A stretch of 64,000 nt of DNA from NCBI GenBank assembly GCA_007844125.1, contig CM017567.1, positions 12,194,428-12,258,427 on the forward strand, given 5' to 3'. Shown piece after piece: positions 25,701-38,600 of this stretch. The DNA comes from Sinonovacula constricta (Eukaryota > Mollusca > Bivalvia > Cardiida > Solecurtidae). The notes under the pieces were generated by a model, which was not told the origin of the DNA, did not search any database, and saw only the letters and a program-made list of their open reading frames with translations. The position numbers and the translations under genes are program-made. Each line of letters begins with the position of its first letter. The first letter of the stretch is position 1.

Positions 25701-26473
25701 AATCATAAAATAGACTTATTATTATAATAATGAATTGAAAACTTGGTTTCCAGAAAACCTTAAGGGAGGTGGTGTTTTTTGAATACAGAATACCTATTTG
25801 AAAAGGGAACATTGGATTTTGTTATAGACAAAGATGAACATGTGAGATAAAATTGAACTTTTGATTCAAGATCTATTCTCTAAAGGTTTTGTATGAATTC
25901 TTTAAAGAATGTTAAGGATAATGAGAACTGATATGCCAGTATTTGGAATTAAGGTTGTAAGATATTAGATCTTAAGAAAAAATGTTCACTGACACAAGCC
26001 AGGATGCTTTCACTATGGATGATGATGAAATCAGGAAAGACCAAACTGACGAGATATCAGATCTTGTGAGAAACTTTCGTTGACAAAGTGAAAGAGCAGA
26101 ACTATGGATGATGATGTTATCGGAGATAAAGTGCTGAGATTGTTAAGTCTCAGGGCAAATATTCATTGACAAAAGTCAAGATGTATTCACTAAAGGAGTT
26201 TAACGAGGATGAACCAGAGCTAGAGATGCTGGAGTGGGCGGGAATGGTACGTAATTATCATCATCAGCATCAGTAGCACTGTCATCAACATTAGCATCAG
26301 CAGCAGAAGTACTGGTATTAGAGCTGTTATTATTATAAGCAACATTATTATTATAAGGAGCCTATAATGACTTTAAAGCATCATTTTCATCAGCCATTGA
26401 CTATATAAGTTAATGATCGATATCATCTCCAAGATACACCAAGATATGAAGTGAATGGAGTCTATATTAGTCT

Positions 26474-26575
26474 TGTCCATTGGTCAGTCGGTCGGTAAGT
26501 CGATCAGTTGGTCTGTCGGTTAATCAGTCGCTCGGTCAGTCAATCAGTTGGTCTGTCGGTTGATCAATTGGTCTG
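26474..26575 (+). repeat. Degenerate (GGTCAGTC)n simple repeat
   Basis: Short runs of GGTCAGTCGGTCGG and GGTCTGTCGGTTGATCA fill about 100 bp. No other feature is seen. Confidence 0.8.
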
Positions 26576-26883
26576 GCAAGTTTTGATGAAATCTCAGAAG
26601 ACTGGTAAGTGTACTAAAGCTAGTTGTTTTTATTTGAACGTAATGACCAGCTTGATTTTGACTAAGTTATGGCCATTTTGGAATCTTCCTAAACTGTGGC
26701 AAAGCAGTATCAGTGGGTATTCATCATTTGTTATCTTTCTTGTTTTCATTAACATTTAAACTGGCATATCGTATGCAGTAGAAAATACAATTAGGAGCAT
26801 AATATTTTTTCTAACATCATCATTATTTTTAGCACATTATTTTTCAGCTGCATCTATATCACTATTATCACACATTTTATTTT

Positions 26884-27080
26884 CACTCTTAGCCTGCTAA
26901 GTGTTAATTTACCTGGATCTAACAGTGTTTATCCTAATCAGGTATCTCTCATTAGGAGCTGTCTGATCAGCATCTGCACCTGCTGGGTCTCCTGCAATAT
27001 GTCTTGTTACCTTTTCGTGCAGTTGGTGGCAATTTAAATCTTGTATTGCTTATTAATGTAGCATAATAAGTGTTACCTTT
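26884..27080 (+). repeat. Palindromic 'CTGATCAG' repeat with right flank
   Basis: Contains TAGCCTGCTAAGTGTTAATT, ATCCTAATCAGG, AGGAGCTGTCTGATCAGCAT, CTGCACCTGCTGGGTCTCC, and a right flank TGCAATATGTCTTGTTACCT that resembles the 59-bp array unit at 40678-41518. Confidence 0.65.
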
Positions 27081-28697
27081 ACCAACATTTTGAGCAAGTG
27101 TGTTGGTATTATCAGCTGTTGGAACAATAACTTGGGTCATCAGGATCTTTATACTTGCTATCATGTGTATCAGTTTATCTATACGTTATATAGATGTATG
27201 GATGTTTGGTTTTCTATTCATGTACAAATCTATCATCTTGGAAGTTAACGATTTTTCATTCAGTTCCCAACAACAGTAGAACAATCGAAACATTAATAAA
27301 CGTGTAGTTCATTTGTTATTGCTTTTTAATCACATTTGCATCTAATGTTTACAGGCAGTTTATATAAATGTAAGCATTAATGTAAACATTTGATAATTTT
27401 GTTCTTTTTGTTATAATTTTGTTACAAGACTCAGCCTTTTGTTTTACATCAAATCTTGGAAATATGTAGAACAACTTTTTGTTGCATTCAAGACAGAAAT
27501 TATCTCAAATTGTTTGGTCAGTAACTTCCAGTGAAAAGCGGTAACTCTGTATTCCTGCTGACACAGTAGATTCTAAAAAAAAAAAATAATGACCACATCA
27601 CGTACTTAACCTATGCAAAGCAATTTTACTACCAACAAGTCAACCACCAACACCACACTTGGCACATCACTTGCACAACTAGCACCACTACCACAACAAC
27701 TTCTGTTGTTAAACTATAAAGGGTTTATTGCTTTCTAAATTTGGACGAAATATGTCAGACTAGATATTTTTATGATCATTATGAGCCATTTTTACATGAC
27801 AGTCGTATAATGTTTTGACTAAGCTTGACAACCTATGACAACTAGAAGCAGAGCTAATTGGACAAGTCATTTTCATAGTATAATATATAGCCTCACATGT
27901 GTTCCTTGATGTACTATTGTTGTTTTAATAGTAGAGAGTTTACCTATAAGTACAATATTTCAACAAAAGTCAACTACATTATGAATATGTGAAATACTAC
28001 TCCTTTGATATTATTTAACACCCATAAAGTTATGTTGAAATAAATAATGTTTTCCATGTGGTTTTTTAACTTGGCATCAATAATGACCTCTGCAGAGCAA
28101 CACCTCTGCACAGCAACAGTTTTCTGTGCCTCCGCCAAATGCTGCTGTAGAGAGGTTTCACTGTATGTGTATTTAGAGTATTGTATTTTTGGTTCAGTGA
28201 AATGTAATGCATGTGTTTTAAAGGTACTTTAGGTGCCCTATTTTTTGGAATAAATCTTTTGTTGTGTTTTGTGTATTGTATCATCAGGGTTAAAATCTTG
28301 TTGTTCCAAAGCTATATTTTTCAATGATAAAATGTAGAGTTATTGTCTTGGCCCTCCTGTCAGCAATGGAATCTGTTTACCTTCTTGTTCAGATCTGGTT
28401 CTCATAAACTGTTGAAGATATTTTCTTAAAACATGGAATACATGTCCACTATCAAAAGAGGAAGTGATTTTAAAAGGGCGGGTAATTTTAGAATTAACTT
28501 TGGCAGAGTTTTGTCCTTTCCACAATATAGCAATCTTTTGTGTTTGTTAACCTTTTTGTTAAGGTTCATGTCTGAAAAATCATCAAATATATTCACATTA
28601 ACCATGAAATATTTGTCCATTATCAAAAAAAAGGAACCCATTTCAAAAGGGAATGTTAACGGAAATTAAATTTGGCAAAGCCATGCCCTTCTTTTTT

Positions 28698-29190
28698 CAG
28701 CTCACCTGAGCACATTGTGCTCAAAGTGTGCTTTTGTGATACCCCATTGCCTGTCGCTTGTTGTGTGGCATACAGCATCAACAATTTGCTTGTGAACATA
28801 TTAGAGGCTACATTTTCATACAGTCTTCATCTTCGTCAGAATGTTTGTCTGCGAAAATCTGGGATAAGTTCATTACTGGGTCATGTGGGGTCAATAATTA
28901 TGTCACTAGGTAAAATATTAAAAACAACATGTGAACACTCTAAAGGTCACATTTATGACCAAATAGTCACCAAACCTGGTCAGAATGTTTGTCTGCAAGA
29001 AAACTTGAATGAGTTTATAACTGGGTCATGTGAGGTCAAAAAGTATGTCACTAGGTCACATCTTAAACTCCCACATTTATAACCCACATTTATAACCCCC
29101 CCAGACTTGGCCAGAATATTTGCCTACATAAGCCTACTAATAGACTTAGTCTTCGGTGATCAATTAAGGGCTATCATGACCCTCTTGTTT
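28698..29190 (+). mobile_element. Helentron-like non-autonomous element, 'GCTCACCTGAGCAC' type
   Basis: The 5' end CAGCTCACCTGAGCACATTG is self-complementary. Inside, the motif CAGAATGTTTGTCTGC-AA-A is repeated with GGGTCATGTG-GGTCA. The 3' end is GGTGATCAATTAAGGGCTAT, then CATGACCCTCTTGTTT, again a short hairpin followed by CTCTTGTTT as in the other two elements. I recognise this end sequence from bivalve genomes. A 136-codon frame inside is not a gene. Confidence 0.6.
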
Positions 29191-29461
29191 AAAGCTGCTT
29201 TTACTGAAAACATGTGTTGTATTTTGTTAAATTGCTAACTTCTAGATCTAGATCATACTTGTTATTTTTTAATTTGCCAGTCACTGGCCACAGGCATTTA
29301 GGGACTGACATATTTTATTGGTGTACAACACATCAGCCCTTGACCAGCTTATAGTTTAGTCACTGTTGATTGTAACTTATCCAGCATTTGTTGTTAGCTG
29401 TATATGTAGGGATTGATTAGGACTAGGCAATTGGTGAAGTTCCAGGATGTACATTTATTGC

Positions 29462-29700
29462 TGCTGAATCTCTAGCTATATTTCTGCTGAGTCTCTACAA
29501 TATTTCTGCAGTCTCAAGCTACATTTGTGCTGAGTCTCTACAATATTTCTGCTGAGTCTCTACAATATTTCTGCAGTTTCGAGCTATATTTGTGCTGAGT
29601 CTCTACAATATTTCTGCTGAGTCTCTACAATATTTCTGCAGTCTCGAGCTATATCTGTGCTGAGTCTCTACAATATTTCTGCTGAGTCTAGCAATATTTA
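29462..29700 (+). repeat. Tandem 22-bp 'GCTGAGTCTCTACAATATTTCT' type repeat
   Basis: Units of about 22 bp (GAGTCTCTACAATATTTCTG) alternate with a variant carrying CAGTCTCGAGCTATATTTGTG, giving a higher-order pattern of about 65 bp repeated three times. Confidence 0.85.
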
Positions 29701-31784
29701 AAGGCTCTTTTGCATGATGATGGAGGAAGATACAAAAGTGTTTGTATGGGTTATTATCTAAAGCCTTCAAGTTAAAGATAAGAATCAACTTATTCAATTA
29801 TGATTATTTATTCTCTGGCATTCTGACTGAACATTTTTGCACAAATATGTGCCATGGTCCTAAAAAGGCATTACTGTACCTTTAAGGCTGCACATTCCTT
29901 AAAGATGATTTACAATTCAATTTGGCAAGTGTCTCTTCCTACGCAACAATCATTGTTAGGACACCATTTCTCGGTAGGTATTAATAGATTATAAATGTTC
30001 TGCATCATTACTAACACTAGAACTTTTTATGTAGGTGTTTTAGTTATGGTAAATGGTAGCAACACCGTTATATGTTGCTTGATGCAAAATGGTGATGTGG
30101 GGGATGTTAATTAATGCAATACTGATGTAACTATAGAGGAAGATGCAGAGGTAGTTAGCACAGTAATGTTGAAAGGATTTGAAGAGGGAAATAATGCATT
30201 ACTGGTGTAACTGTTAATAAGAGCCAGTAATACTTAGTGCAGTATTGTAAAGTAAGTGATGAAATGGAATAAAAGCTGTATGAATGTAACTATCATAAGA
30301 TGTGACAGTTGTTAATGGGTTATTGTTCAGATAGTACAGATAAGCTTTTCTATGCAATGCAGCATCAGCAGCATGCTTGCATCTGCAGTAAACTGAGTGT
30401 AACATGAACACTGTCGTTATTCTGTATGTTTACAAGGTAAAACAAGTAACTGTTGTACTCCTACCTTACCTTTCTGCCATACCTTCATTCCTATATGCTT
30501 TTATGGACACTTATGAGATAAGGAGTCTTCCTTTGGGAAGTTACCCAAGTTTTCATTAAGTAACTGATTGTGGATTTACATTCTTCTTTAAAATTGTGTT
30601 AAAATCTGTAGTTTTTCTGGAATTTCTACCGAAATTGGCCTTATTTTACCCGTAAAATTTTGCAGATAATTGGTGGCCATTATAATAAAGTCTAGTGTTT
30701 TCATTACTAATTAAAGATAATTGAAAAATCATTACTTTAGTTTGAGACTTGTCTCAAAGATTCTGAAAATAACTGGTCTGATTCAAACAATCAGGACTCA
30801 TATATGAACTTTGGACTTCGGAAATTTTTATGTAACAACTTTTAAAAAGTACACTTTTTTCACATCAAACCTTTGTTTAAAATTGGCAGCCATGTCTCAG
30901 ACCCCACAAAATTTCTTAAATGTTAGCTATTAGTACCAGCTTGAGGTGTTCTCTTACTCAAATCTGACTAATCCAATCCTTAGGAATAGGCTCTGAATTA
31001 AGCTTATGGTTTAACAAGAATTTGACTCAGACATGTCCAAAAAATAAAGATGCTTCATTAAATGAATAATAGTTTTAATGCAACAAAAAAGATCTTAGAT
31101 AATGCACCGATCATCTCTCAGATGTATGACGGGTAAATCCAGGCAAATTGTACCACATACTTCTGAGAGATGATTGCCCTGAGGATGGAATTACCTGAGG
31201 AATTTCTGATTTAGTTTTGAAAGTGGTATTTTTCTGGTAAGCAATGTGAACAAGTCTGCTATCTAGTCTTCAAATACCATTAAACCCTTTCATGATCATT
31301 ATTATTGTGTCTTGGTCTTCGGAACATAAGGTTGTGAGCCTGGTTGGCCCAGGTAAGAGCCAGGTTAGCTTGGTTGTGATCATGGTTGGACCGGTTGTGA
31401 ACTTGCTTGGCATTTTGTGAGCCTGGTTGGCTCTGTTGTGACTAGGTGTGGTAAATAATATTAACTTGGCATGCTTCCACAGTGTAGGCATATTTCAGCC
31501 AAACCCTTGAGTAAAGCCAGAGTTGTCTGCTCACTTGCTTGAAAAAGAAAAGGAAACAAACTCCAAAGGAATGCAGCTGATAAGATTAGCTCATCATGAT
31601 TGTGAATGTACTTTGTTGTATGTCCCATAAATCATGATTAAATAGAGGAATCCTGAGAACAAAATGTTTTTATGTTTTATAACAAACAAAAAAAGGTTTG
31701 TGGATATGATAGCCCTAGAAATGCTATGTTTATTAATAAACCATACTAAATCCTATCTGTTTTTTTGTAACAACTATATGCAAA

Positions 31785-31931
31785 GGTAGGTAACTGGATC
31801 CTTTAAAAGATTCTGCAGCTAAAAGTGCTGATCCTGATCAGTCAGCTTCCTTCTGCTAGCTGGCTGGACAGGATATACACTATTATTTACTAAGGCCTGT
31901 TTTATGAGTTCCTAGCAGGGTAAGTGGTAAG
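31785..31931 (+). repeat. Palindromic 'CTGATCAG' repeat
   Basis: Contains AAAGTGCTGATCCTGATCAG, TCAGCTTCCTTCTGCTAGCT, GGCTGGACAGGATATACACT, CTAGCAGGGTAAGTGG. Confidence 0.7.
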
Positions 31932-32392
31932 ATCTGGCTTGCTTCCCTTCCCTCTGCATTCCATTGGAGTGATCTCCCTTCCTTGATTTGCAGGTTCTTG
32001 TCATTGACTTGACATATACAAAAAATATAGACAGTATTTGTTTTATGACCACGTTCTGTTGGACTACCTTTCAAAAAAAAAAAAAAAAAAAAATGTAATG
32101 TAGAGATCCTTCTTTGTTTCGATGTTAGTTTGATAAAGCAAATCTAAGGCTTTAAAAGGAAAAAAAATATAAAAAATATTCTCATAAGTTTATTTAATAA
32201 AATAATAGTTACTTTTCAAGTAATTTTTGCCAGTTTTTTTTAATAAGAAAGATAACTGGTAGATATAGATTCATGAAAATCAGTGACCAGATAGTTAGGT
32301 GGATGTGTGAATAGGATTTGTCATTGAGTTTTTGCATTAATGTTGATAACTTCTGCATTGTCACTTTATGGCTGATTCTTCCCATACTTTGC

Positions 32393-32535
32393 TCTTAACC
32401 TACTAAGTGTGCATAGGAAGGACTTAGACAAATAGTGTAGATCCAGATCAACTAGCTTCTGACATCTGATCAGGAGCTGCAATATTTGCTGGTGAGTCTC
32501 TGGCAATAAATCTTGTAATCTCTACATGCAGTTTA
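32393..32535 (+). repeat. Palindromic 'CTGATCAG' repeat with right flank
   Basis: Contains CTTAACCTACTAAGTGTGCA, GACAAATAGTGTAGATCCAG, CATCTGATCAGGAGCTGCA, then TGCTGGTGAGTCTCTGGCAA, which is the flank seen in the 59-bp array. Confidence 0.68.
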
Positions 32536-35500
32536 TTGTAAATAACTAAGAGACAAAGTACACAGAGTATGAACCATGACTCTTGCCAGTCCAATATATG
32601 CATTATCCCCCTTAGTTGATTTTGCATCAGATCTATGGTGTACTTTGCCATACTTATTTAGGTCCACTGTTATTTGGAGCTATGTTAAGTATGAAGTTGG
32701 GTAAAAAACCAACCAAGTGCCATATTCCTTCAGTTCCTGATAGTCTTCACTGAGTGACAAGGTACCCTGATAACGTGGCTCATATAGAAGGAATGTGGGA
32801 AGATAATCAAAGAACATTCTTCTGTACATTGTCTGGTACACTAAGATTATTGTATGAACTGACTGGTCTGGATCTACACCATTTGCTTTGGGTATTATCA
32901 ATGTACACTTAACAGGTTATGAGTGTTATCTTGGACAGCAATCAGCTCCTAAAGTAGCAGACTTATTATCATTATATACACTTTTTGCATAGCTAGGGTT
33001 CTTTACATAGGAGTGGTAAGGATAATGTAATTTAAAGAAACATTGAAAGCTATTTTTTCATAAAGAAAATGCGCTAATGTCTTTCCTGGGTCCTTGTTCA
33101 ATTTTCTACCTGTTTCAACAGCTATCCTTTGTTTTTACAAACAGTGGGTGGCTTTTAACTAATGTTTTGCTTGCTGATGAAAAAACACTGATTATTTGTG
33201 GTTTTCATTTGTATCCATAGTAACTGTTTTGTCTGTTATTTTGTGTGTGCACAATTTGTTTATGAACTGTTTATAGCCTGAGCAAGGTAGATAACCTACT
33301 TGTTATCTATGCACCAATCTGGGGTCATGACCTTTACTACAAAATTTATAAACTGAACTTTCCTGTAGCTTCTAGGTAAAACCCCTTCCATATAAACAAA
33401 AATATATTATGTTATAGAGGAGAGCTGATAAATTACCTTGAAAATGGACAGACTATTTTCCTTCTTGCTGTAAGGTCTTTTTCTAAGGTGTATTTTCCAG
33501 GCACCATATGATAAAAATATTTTAAGTGAGTTCATAAATAATGATAAGATCTCTCTGAGGAAAATAATTGAGCTTTTGTTGAATGATTGTGTATAAATTA
33601 ATCAAATTGCCATAATGAAAAAAATTATGTTAAGTGCATTTTCACTACAGATACTTAAATACCCTTTTGATAGGGTTGATATATATTAATATGAGGTAAG
33701 GAAAAATGTCTCCTTTTCCATTTATTGTATTTCAAAAGTGATTTTTTTGTCCTTTTCTGTTAGCAAAATGTGCATACCAGTATATTCAGCAAAATGTCCA
33801 TACCAGTATATACGACGGAATGGTAAAAAAATTATAAACATCCTCAATTAGGAGTAACTCAATATAAGGTTTTCCTCCAAATTTCACATCATAGTTTCCT
33901 GTCCTGATATATTCAAGGTTCACTTCAGATTACATTTTACTGTACAAAGACTGCTTTGGTTTAAAACAGCCTTTAATTTTCTAGCCTCATAAATAACATT
34001 GTTAATTGTGACACATTAAATTATTTTGCTGCTGTTGTGGGGATGATTGTTCAGAGGATACCCAAGGTTAAGGCAAAAACTTTGGGACATTGTTGCATAT
34101 TGGTTACATATTGGCACAAGTGTCACGAGTGCAGTGGTGAAAATTGATCCCGGGTGAAAATGTCTCTATTAATAGTCCCATTGTTTCATTGTTTTTGTAC
34201 GGAACGTGGCCATAATATTGCGATGATGTAATACTGGACACGGTATGCAAGTATTAAGGATGGTACAGACTGTACCCGTTGAAGCAGAAATCTTTTTGTG
34301 TGTTACCTTTCATTGTGGTTCGAGTTTTTTGTACTGAATGTGAGTATGTTTGGTTTTAAAAAGGTTGGTAGATTGGTATTGAACTGAGATACAGTGTGTG
34401 TGTGTGTGTGCACTTGTTAAATTATTGTATGTCAAGGGAATGAGGTTTATAGGACTGGAATTTTGAGCTCTGGTTGTCCGTACTAGTACTGTATTTTCAA
34501 ATCAAAGTGATTAATAATTGATACACTGTGTGGATGTCTGTTGTGCTTTTATAAGTATTTGTACCCATATAAAGTGAGGATTACAAACTCTCAGCAATTT
34601 AAAGATTGTATGTTCTCGTGGGATAAAGTAGGGATGATAGAATTGATCTGGATTTAAGTCTCTGTATTATCAAGAGGGGTATACTTTTTCAAGGGTGTGA
34701 AAGTGGATACAGATTGTGAATGATTCAATTCCAAATTGTCAGTGATTGAAATTCAGTTTCTTCTGATGGAAACATGATGTTATTTTGTAAAAAGTGATAA
34801 AATAGATATGATTATCTTATTTCTGTGATGTGGGATAATATGAAATAGCGAGATGAAAATTGAACAGGTGAGATGATGATGTGTACCATTAGTGGTTTTC
34901 ACTGTTATCGTATTGAAATAATTGTAACCGTAATCAGGAGTTATATGGGTTGAATAGTTGCTTTATTTGTGAAATACTTTTTATTTTTGGTCATTGAGGT
35001 GACATGGTGTTGTATTGATGGAGGATGACCCAAAACAAATAGCTGGGTTGAACCACTGGCACACCGCAGATTTGTGAGGATGAAAGAGCATCCAACATTA
35101 AGTCTTCTGCCACAAAATTGGACAAAAACCCATACGATGAGAGGCTAAGCAGTCAGATGAGTTACAATTCTACCTCAAAGCCACGAGTGCCCCTAATTGA
35201 ATTACACATCAAACATTTGAAATGTAATATCTTTGGACAGATAAAGCTCAATATAAAATAAATTGACTTCCATTGAAACATTGGATATTGTGGGCAAGCA
35301 ATTAGAAATGTTACATATTCTTCATTCATTAAGAACAACTTAAATTTTCTAGGAGATAAATCTCTTTCCCTAGCTTAAAGTGCTTGTTGGCTGTAGAAAG
35401 GAATTGTTTGAAGTCTTCCTTCTTCTTCTAAGCTGTAAGTCGTCAATTTATCCTCCCACTTGGCACTACCTAAACTATCAAACGTCATAATTTTAAAAAA

Positions 35501-36464
35501 GAGGTTGTTTTTGCTATCTCTCGTAGATTGCATTAGATGCCATGGTCATATTGCTCATACTACTGTAAAAAAAATGTATACATTTATATTAAACACTGTA
35601 ATTGAGATACATTCTAAGACATTCATTAAATGTTTCTAATAATTGATGGATCAGTTTAACCAGGTACTTCTTATTATATCTGAGATCAACTGGGATTGTA
35701 GCAGAACCTATGGATTTCTTCAGTGTTTGCATCTGATCTGTAAGAAATTGTTTGATGATGTGAATCTGGGAGATCAAGGCGACTGGAACTGTTTAGGCAC
35801 AAAGCATTACCATAGGTAATCAAAATTGATGTTTTTTTTGTCGTTGCTGTTACATTGCACTGACACAGTTGGTCATATTGGAGAAGTCCAGATATTATGG
35901 ATGGATGAAGACTCTGGTCTAGAAAGAACAACCAGTTCAAGGAGTTCAGCTTGAAGCCCTTCCCATATGAAAGTTCTCTCCCCTACAGGAATCCAAACCC
36001 AACTGTTTGAAGAGGTGTTACAGAACAGAACAGAAGCTTATATTGTAAATGGAGGCTACTGGCCTGTAAGACAATTTAGGGGAAATTTTGATAAAGAACC
36101 ACATTTTATATTATACTGAACACTTAAAACAACACAACATACAACAAGAGATAACCTTCTTGCGGATAATCTTAATTACAAGTAACTATAACTGCTAGGC
36201 CACAGGTGCCCCTCAAATGATGCATTAATTGATATGTTGGTATGTGAATGGGTTTTTTTTTTTTTAATTCTGTTAATTTTCTGCACACCGGCTGTTTTTT
36301 TTTTTTTTGTATTGATGTAATGTCCAACTGTAAGATATCTCAAGAAGCATTAAAACCTTGGAAATTTCAGTTGATGGCCTTCTTTGAAGCCCTCTACTGA
36401 GTTTATCCCACACAAGGTAGCAGGTTTATCCACCAATGTGTTACTATGTTTATTAATACTATCT

Positions 36465-36640
36465 CAGTCAAACCAGGTTTTACCCATGGCTTGCTAGGCA
36501 CATCTTGGCTGGCAAAAAGTTTAGTTCCAGATGATTCAGATCCTGCAGGGAGCTGTCTGATCAGGATCTGATCCATTTGCTGCTTAGTCTCTACAGATAC
36601 ATTGTGAATGCTTTAAGTTCTAGCAATTAGTGAACAATGG
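36465..36640 (+). repeat. Palindromic 'CTGATCAG' repeat with right flank
   Basis: Contains ATGGCTTGCTAGGCACATC, GCAGGGAGCTGTCTGATCAG, GATCTGATCCATTTGCTGCT, TAGTCTCTACAGATACATTG. Confidence 0.68.
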
Positions 36641-37119
36641 GTTTTTCTCATTGATAAATTTAGCATGTCCAGAAGTAACTGAGCAACTGTTATTGGTATG
36701 ACCAAACATGTTTTGATGGTATGATCAAACAGCTGTTATCGGTATGACAGAATTGTTGGTGGGAGCTGTGTTTATATATCTAGAAGATCTGAGAGAGCCA
36801 GGAGCTACCTGTAGGATAGACCTGGTACTTTCTGTAGACTGGTGTTTTTTTCAGGGGTGTGTTGGTTGGAGAGCAGGTACCACATGTGCTTATTGGAAAG
36901 TGTGGGGAGGGTGGGAATAAATTGGGGTGGGGTCCTTGGTGCTATTTATAGAATGACCAACAGAGATGTTGATGGAAGCAGCAGGAATCCCTAGGAGTCT
37001 GATGGTGCTACTGCTGCTGCTTTTGCTGGAAAAGATAGGGTTTAGAAAAGATGTGAGCTGTTTTCCCTGAGCCTTCTATATTTCTTAATAGTCCATACTA
37101 ACATTGTGGTCATTTGCTT

Positions 37120-37265
37120 ACAACAACAGGCAAAGACTAATTATTCAAAGAGAGTAGGTCCTCATTAGACTGCTTAAAGCAGGGAGCTGACTGATCTGAA
37201 GATTATACTGTTTGCCTAATTCTAATCAGTTTGTGCTTGGTTGACAATGAGTTAGGTAGGGTTTG
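37120..37265 (+). repeat. Palindromic 'CTGATCAG' repeat
   Basis: Contains AAAGCAGGGAGCTGACTGAT, CTGAAGATTATACTGTTTGC, ATCAGTTTGTGCTTGGTTGA. The arms are diverged. Confidence 0.6.
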
Positions 37266-38139
37266 GGTGTTTCTAGTGGTGAAATTCATTCATTCAAGAG
37301 TATGTTTTTTCTTAGCTTGGATTGAAAATAAACCTGCCGAACGTGCATACAGTTACAAGGCAATACCTGTGACTAAAATACTGTGAAGTGGTAAAAGAAA
37401 TTGTGGATTTGATGACTTTGATGGTTTTGATTGTTGTTTTTCTGTTTGGACAAAAGGTTCATGTGAAAGTATAAAAAAGAAATGTCAGGGAAAGTTTCTG
37501 TATGCTATTTTAGAATCCAAAAGCTTATTGATTTAAAGGACCTTGTGTGTTTTATAGAAAGAGGTTAATGACTTGAACATGTTGCTTTGAACAGTTTGAG
37601 CAGTTTTAAGAGTTGTTTAATTTTTTCAATGATATTTTGTTCAATGTAACATGTAATATTACTCTTCATTGTTGTTGTTGTTATTTTTTAATGGAGGTAC
37701 ATTTTGTTAAAATGATAAAGCAAGTGAAAAGTTAAGAAGACAATTGAAGAAAGCCATTCTGATACCAAATCACTAGATTGATGAAATTTTCCAACAATAA
37801 ACAGTGCAAAAATGTTAGTTCATATATATTGTGAGTGTTACATTTGGTCGGATTACTGAGATCAGCATTATGACGGTAAGGACACACCTAGCCACTAGAT
37901 ATTTGTAAATAACTAACTGGATGAATCATTGATTTGTATTTTATGAATTGTGTATGCTACTTTTCATTGTTTATTATGTCACATAAAAATGGGTTGCATT
38001 TTCGTGAATTCATGTTCCCTACATTCCATGTATTCATTTTGATTTTGTTTTTTGCATGTTTTTGTTATTTCTTGCATCATTTATTTTTGTAATAGCACAT
38101 ACAAAATTCTTACTAATGGGCTTTAAACTTAAAAGGGTA

Positions 38140-38278
38140 AAATACCCACATCACTAGGGACTGCACAGCAGATAAGGCACTTTCTAATCAGACAGGTCCA
38201 AGCAGTAGTTGACTGGTCTTGATCTACACTCTTTGCATAAACTTTAGGAATATGGTACTTGTAAAGGAAGTGAAGGGC
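38140..38278 (+). repeat. Palindromic 'CTGATCAG' repeat
   Basis: Contains AATCAGACAGGTCCAAGCAG, GTTGACTGGTCTTGATCTAC, ACTCTTTGCATAAACTTTAG. It ends about 200 bp before exon 2. Confidence 0.6.
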
Positions 38279-38481
38279 TATGGAAGACTCATATCTCTTA
38301 AAAATAAAAAAAGCCTGTTAGATAAAAAGCAGTTTCATAGAATGGAAGAAGCACATCAATAATGCATTGACATTATTCCACTACAAGGTCTTGTTGACAT
38401 CTCTTTTCCCCCAAGTCTCATCTTCAGCTTACTAATATGTATCCTTTTATATTGACTATGAATATATTTGTTTATTTTCAG

Positions 38482-38518
38482 GAGAGAGAATATACCAGTG
38501 GCGATGATGAAGATGAGG
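38482..38518 (+). CDS. ARHGAP21: ARHGAP21/23-like exon 2: acidic 37-nt microexon in the PDZ domain
   Basis: This 37-nt exon lies between TTTATTTTCAG and G|GTAAGT. It encodes EREYTSGDDEDE plus the first base of a split Glu codon. The next exon supplies the other two bases (G|AG), so the frame runs on into [10 protein letters not shown]. It sits where vertebrate ARHGAP21 has an acidic insert between the first PDZ strand pair and 'LEPMDTIFV'. Skipping a 37-nt exon would shift the frame, so it is probably constitutive. It is flanked by introns of 24.8 kb and 6.5 kb, and a hAT-like element begins only 82 bp downstream. Confidence 0.85.
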
Positions 38519-38600
38519 GTAAGTATCTTGGCTTTTATCTTTTGTCCTGTGTGATTTTTTAACTCTTGTGCTACAATCGTAAATAACTCATATTAGTCAT

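Larger units (their letters stand above)
13714..38481 (+). other. 24.8-kb intron inside the PDZ coding region
   Basis: The intron runs from the donor at 13714 to the acceptor at 38481. It contains an intact SINE (14420-14736), a Helentron-like element (15359-16515), the 55-bp minisatellite (17797-20550), a 5'-truncated SINE (21232-21457), a second Helentron-like element (28698-29190), short tandem repeats and many palindromic-repeat copies. Between 23000 and 26400, and between 33000 and 36400, I see only AT-rich unique-looking sequence without features I can support. Confidence 0.85.

Noticed and set aside
28672..29082. 136-codon open frame
   Set aside because: Lies within the 'GCTCACCTGAGCAC' repeat element; no domain and no splice support.
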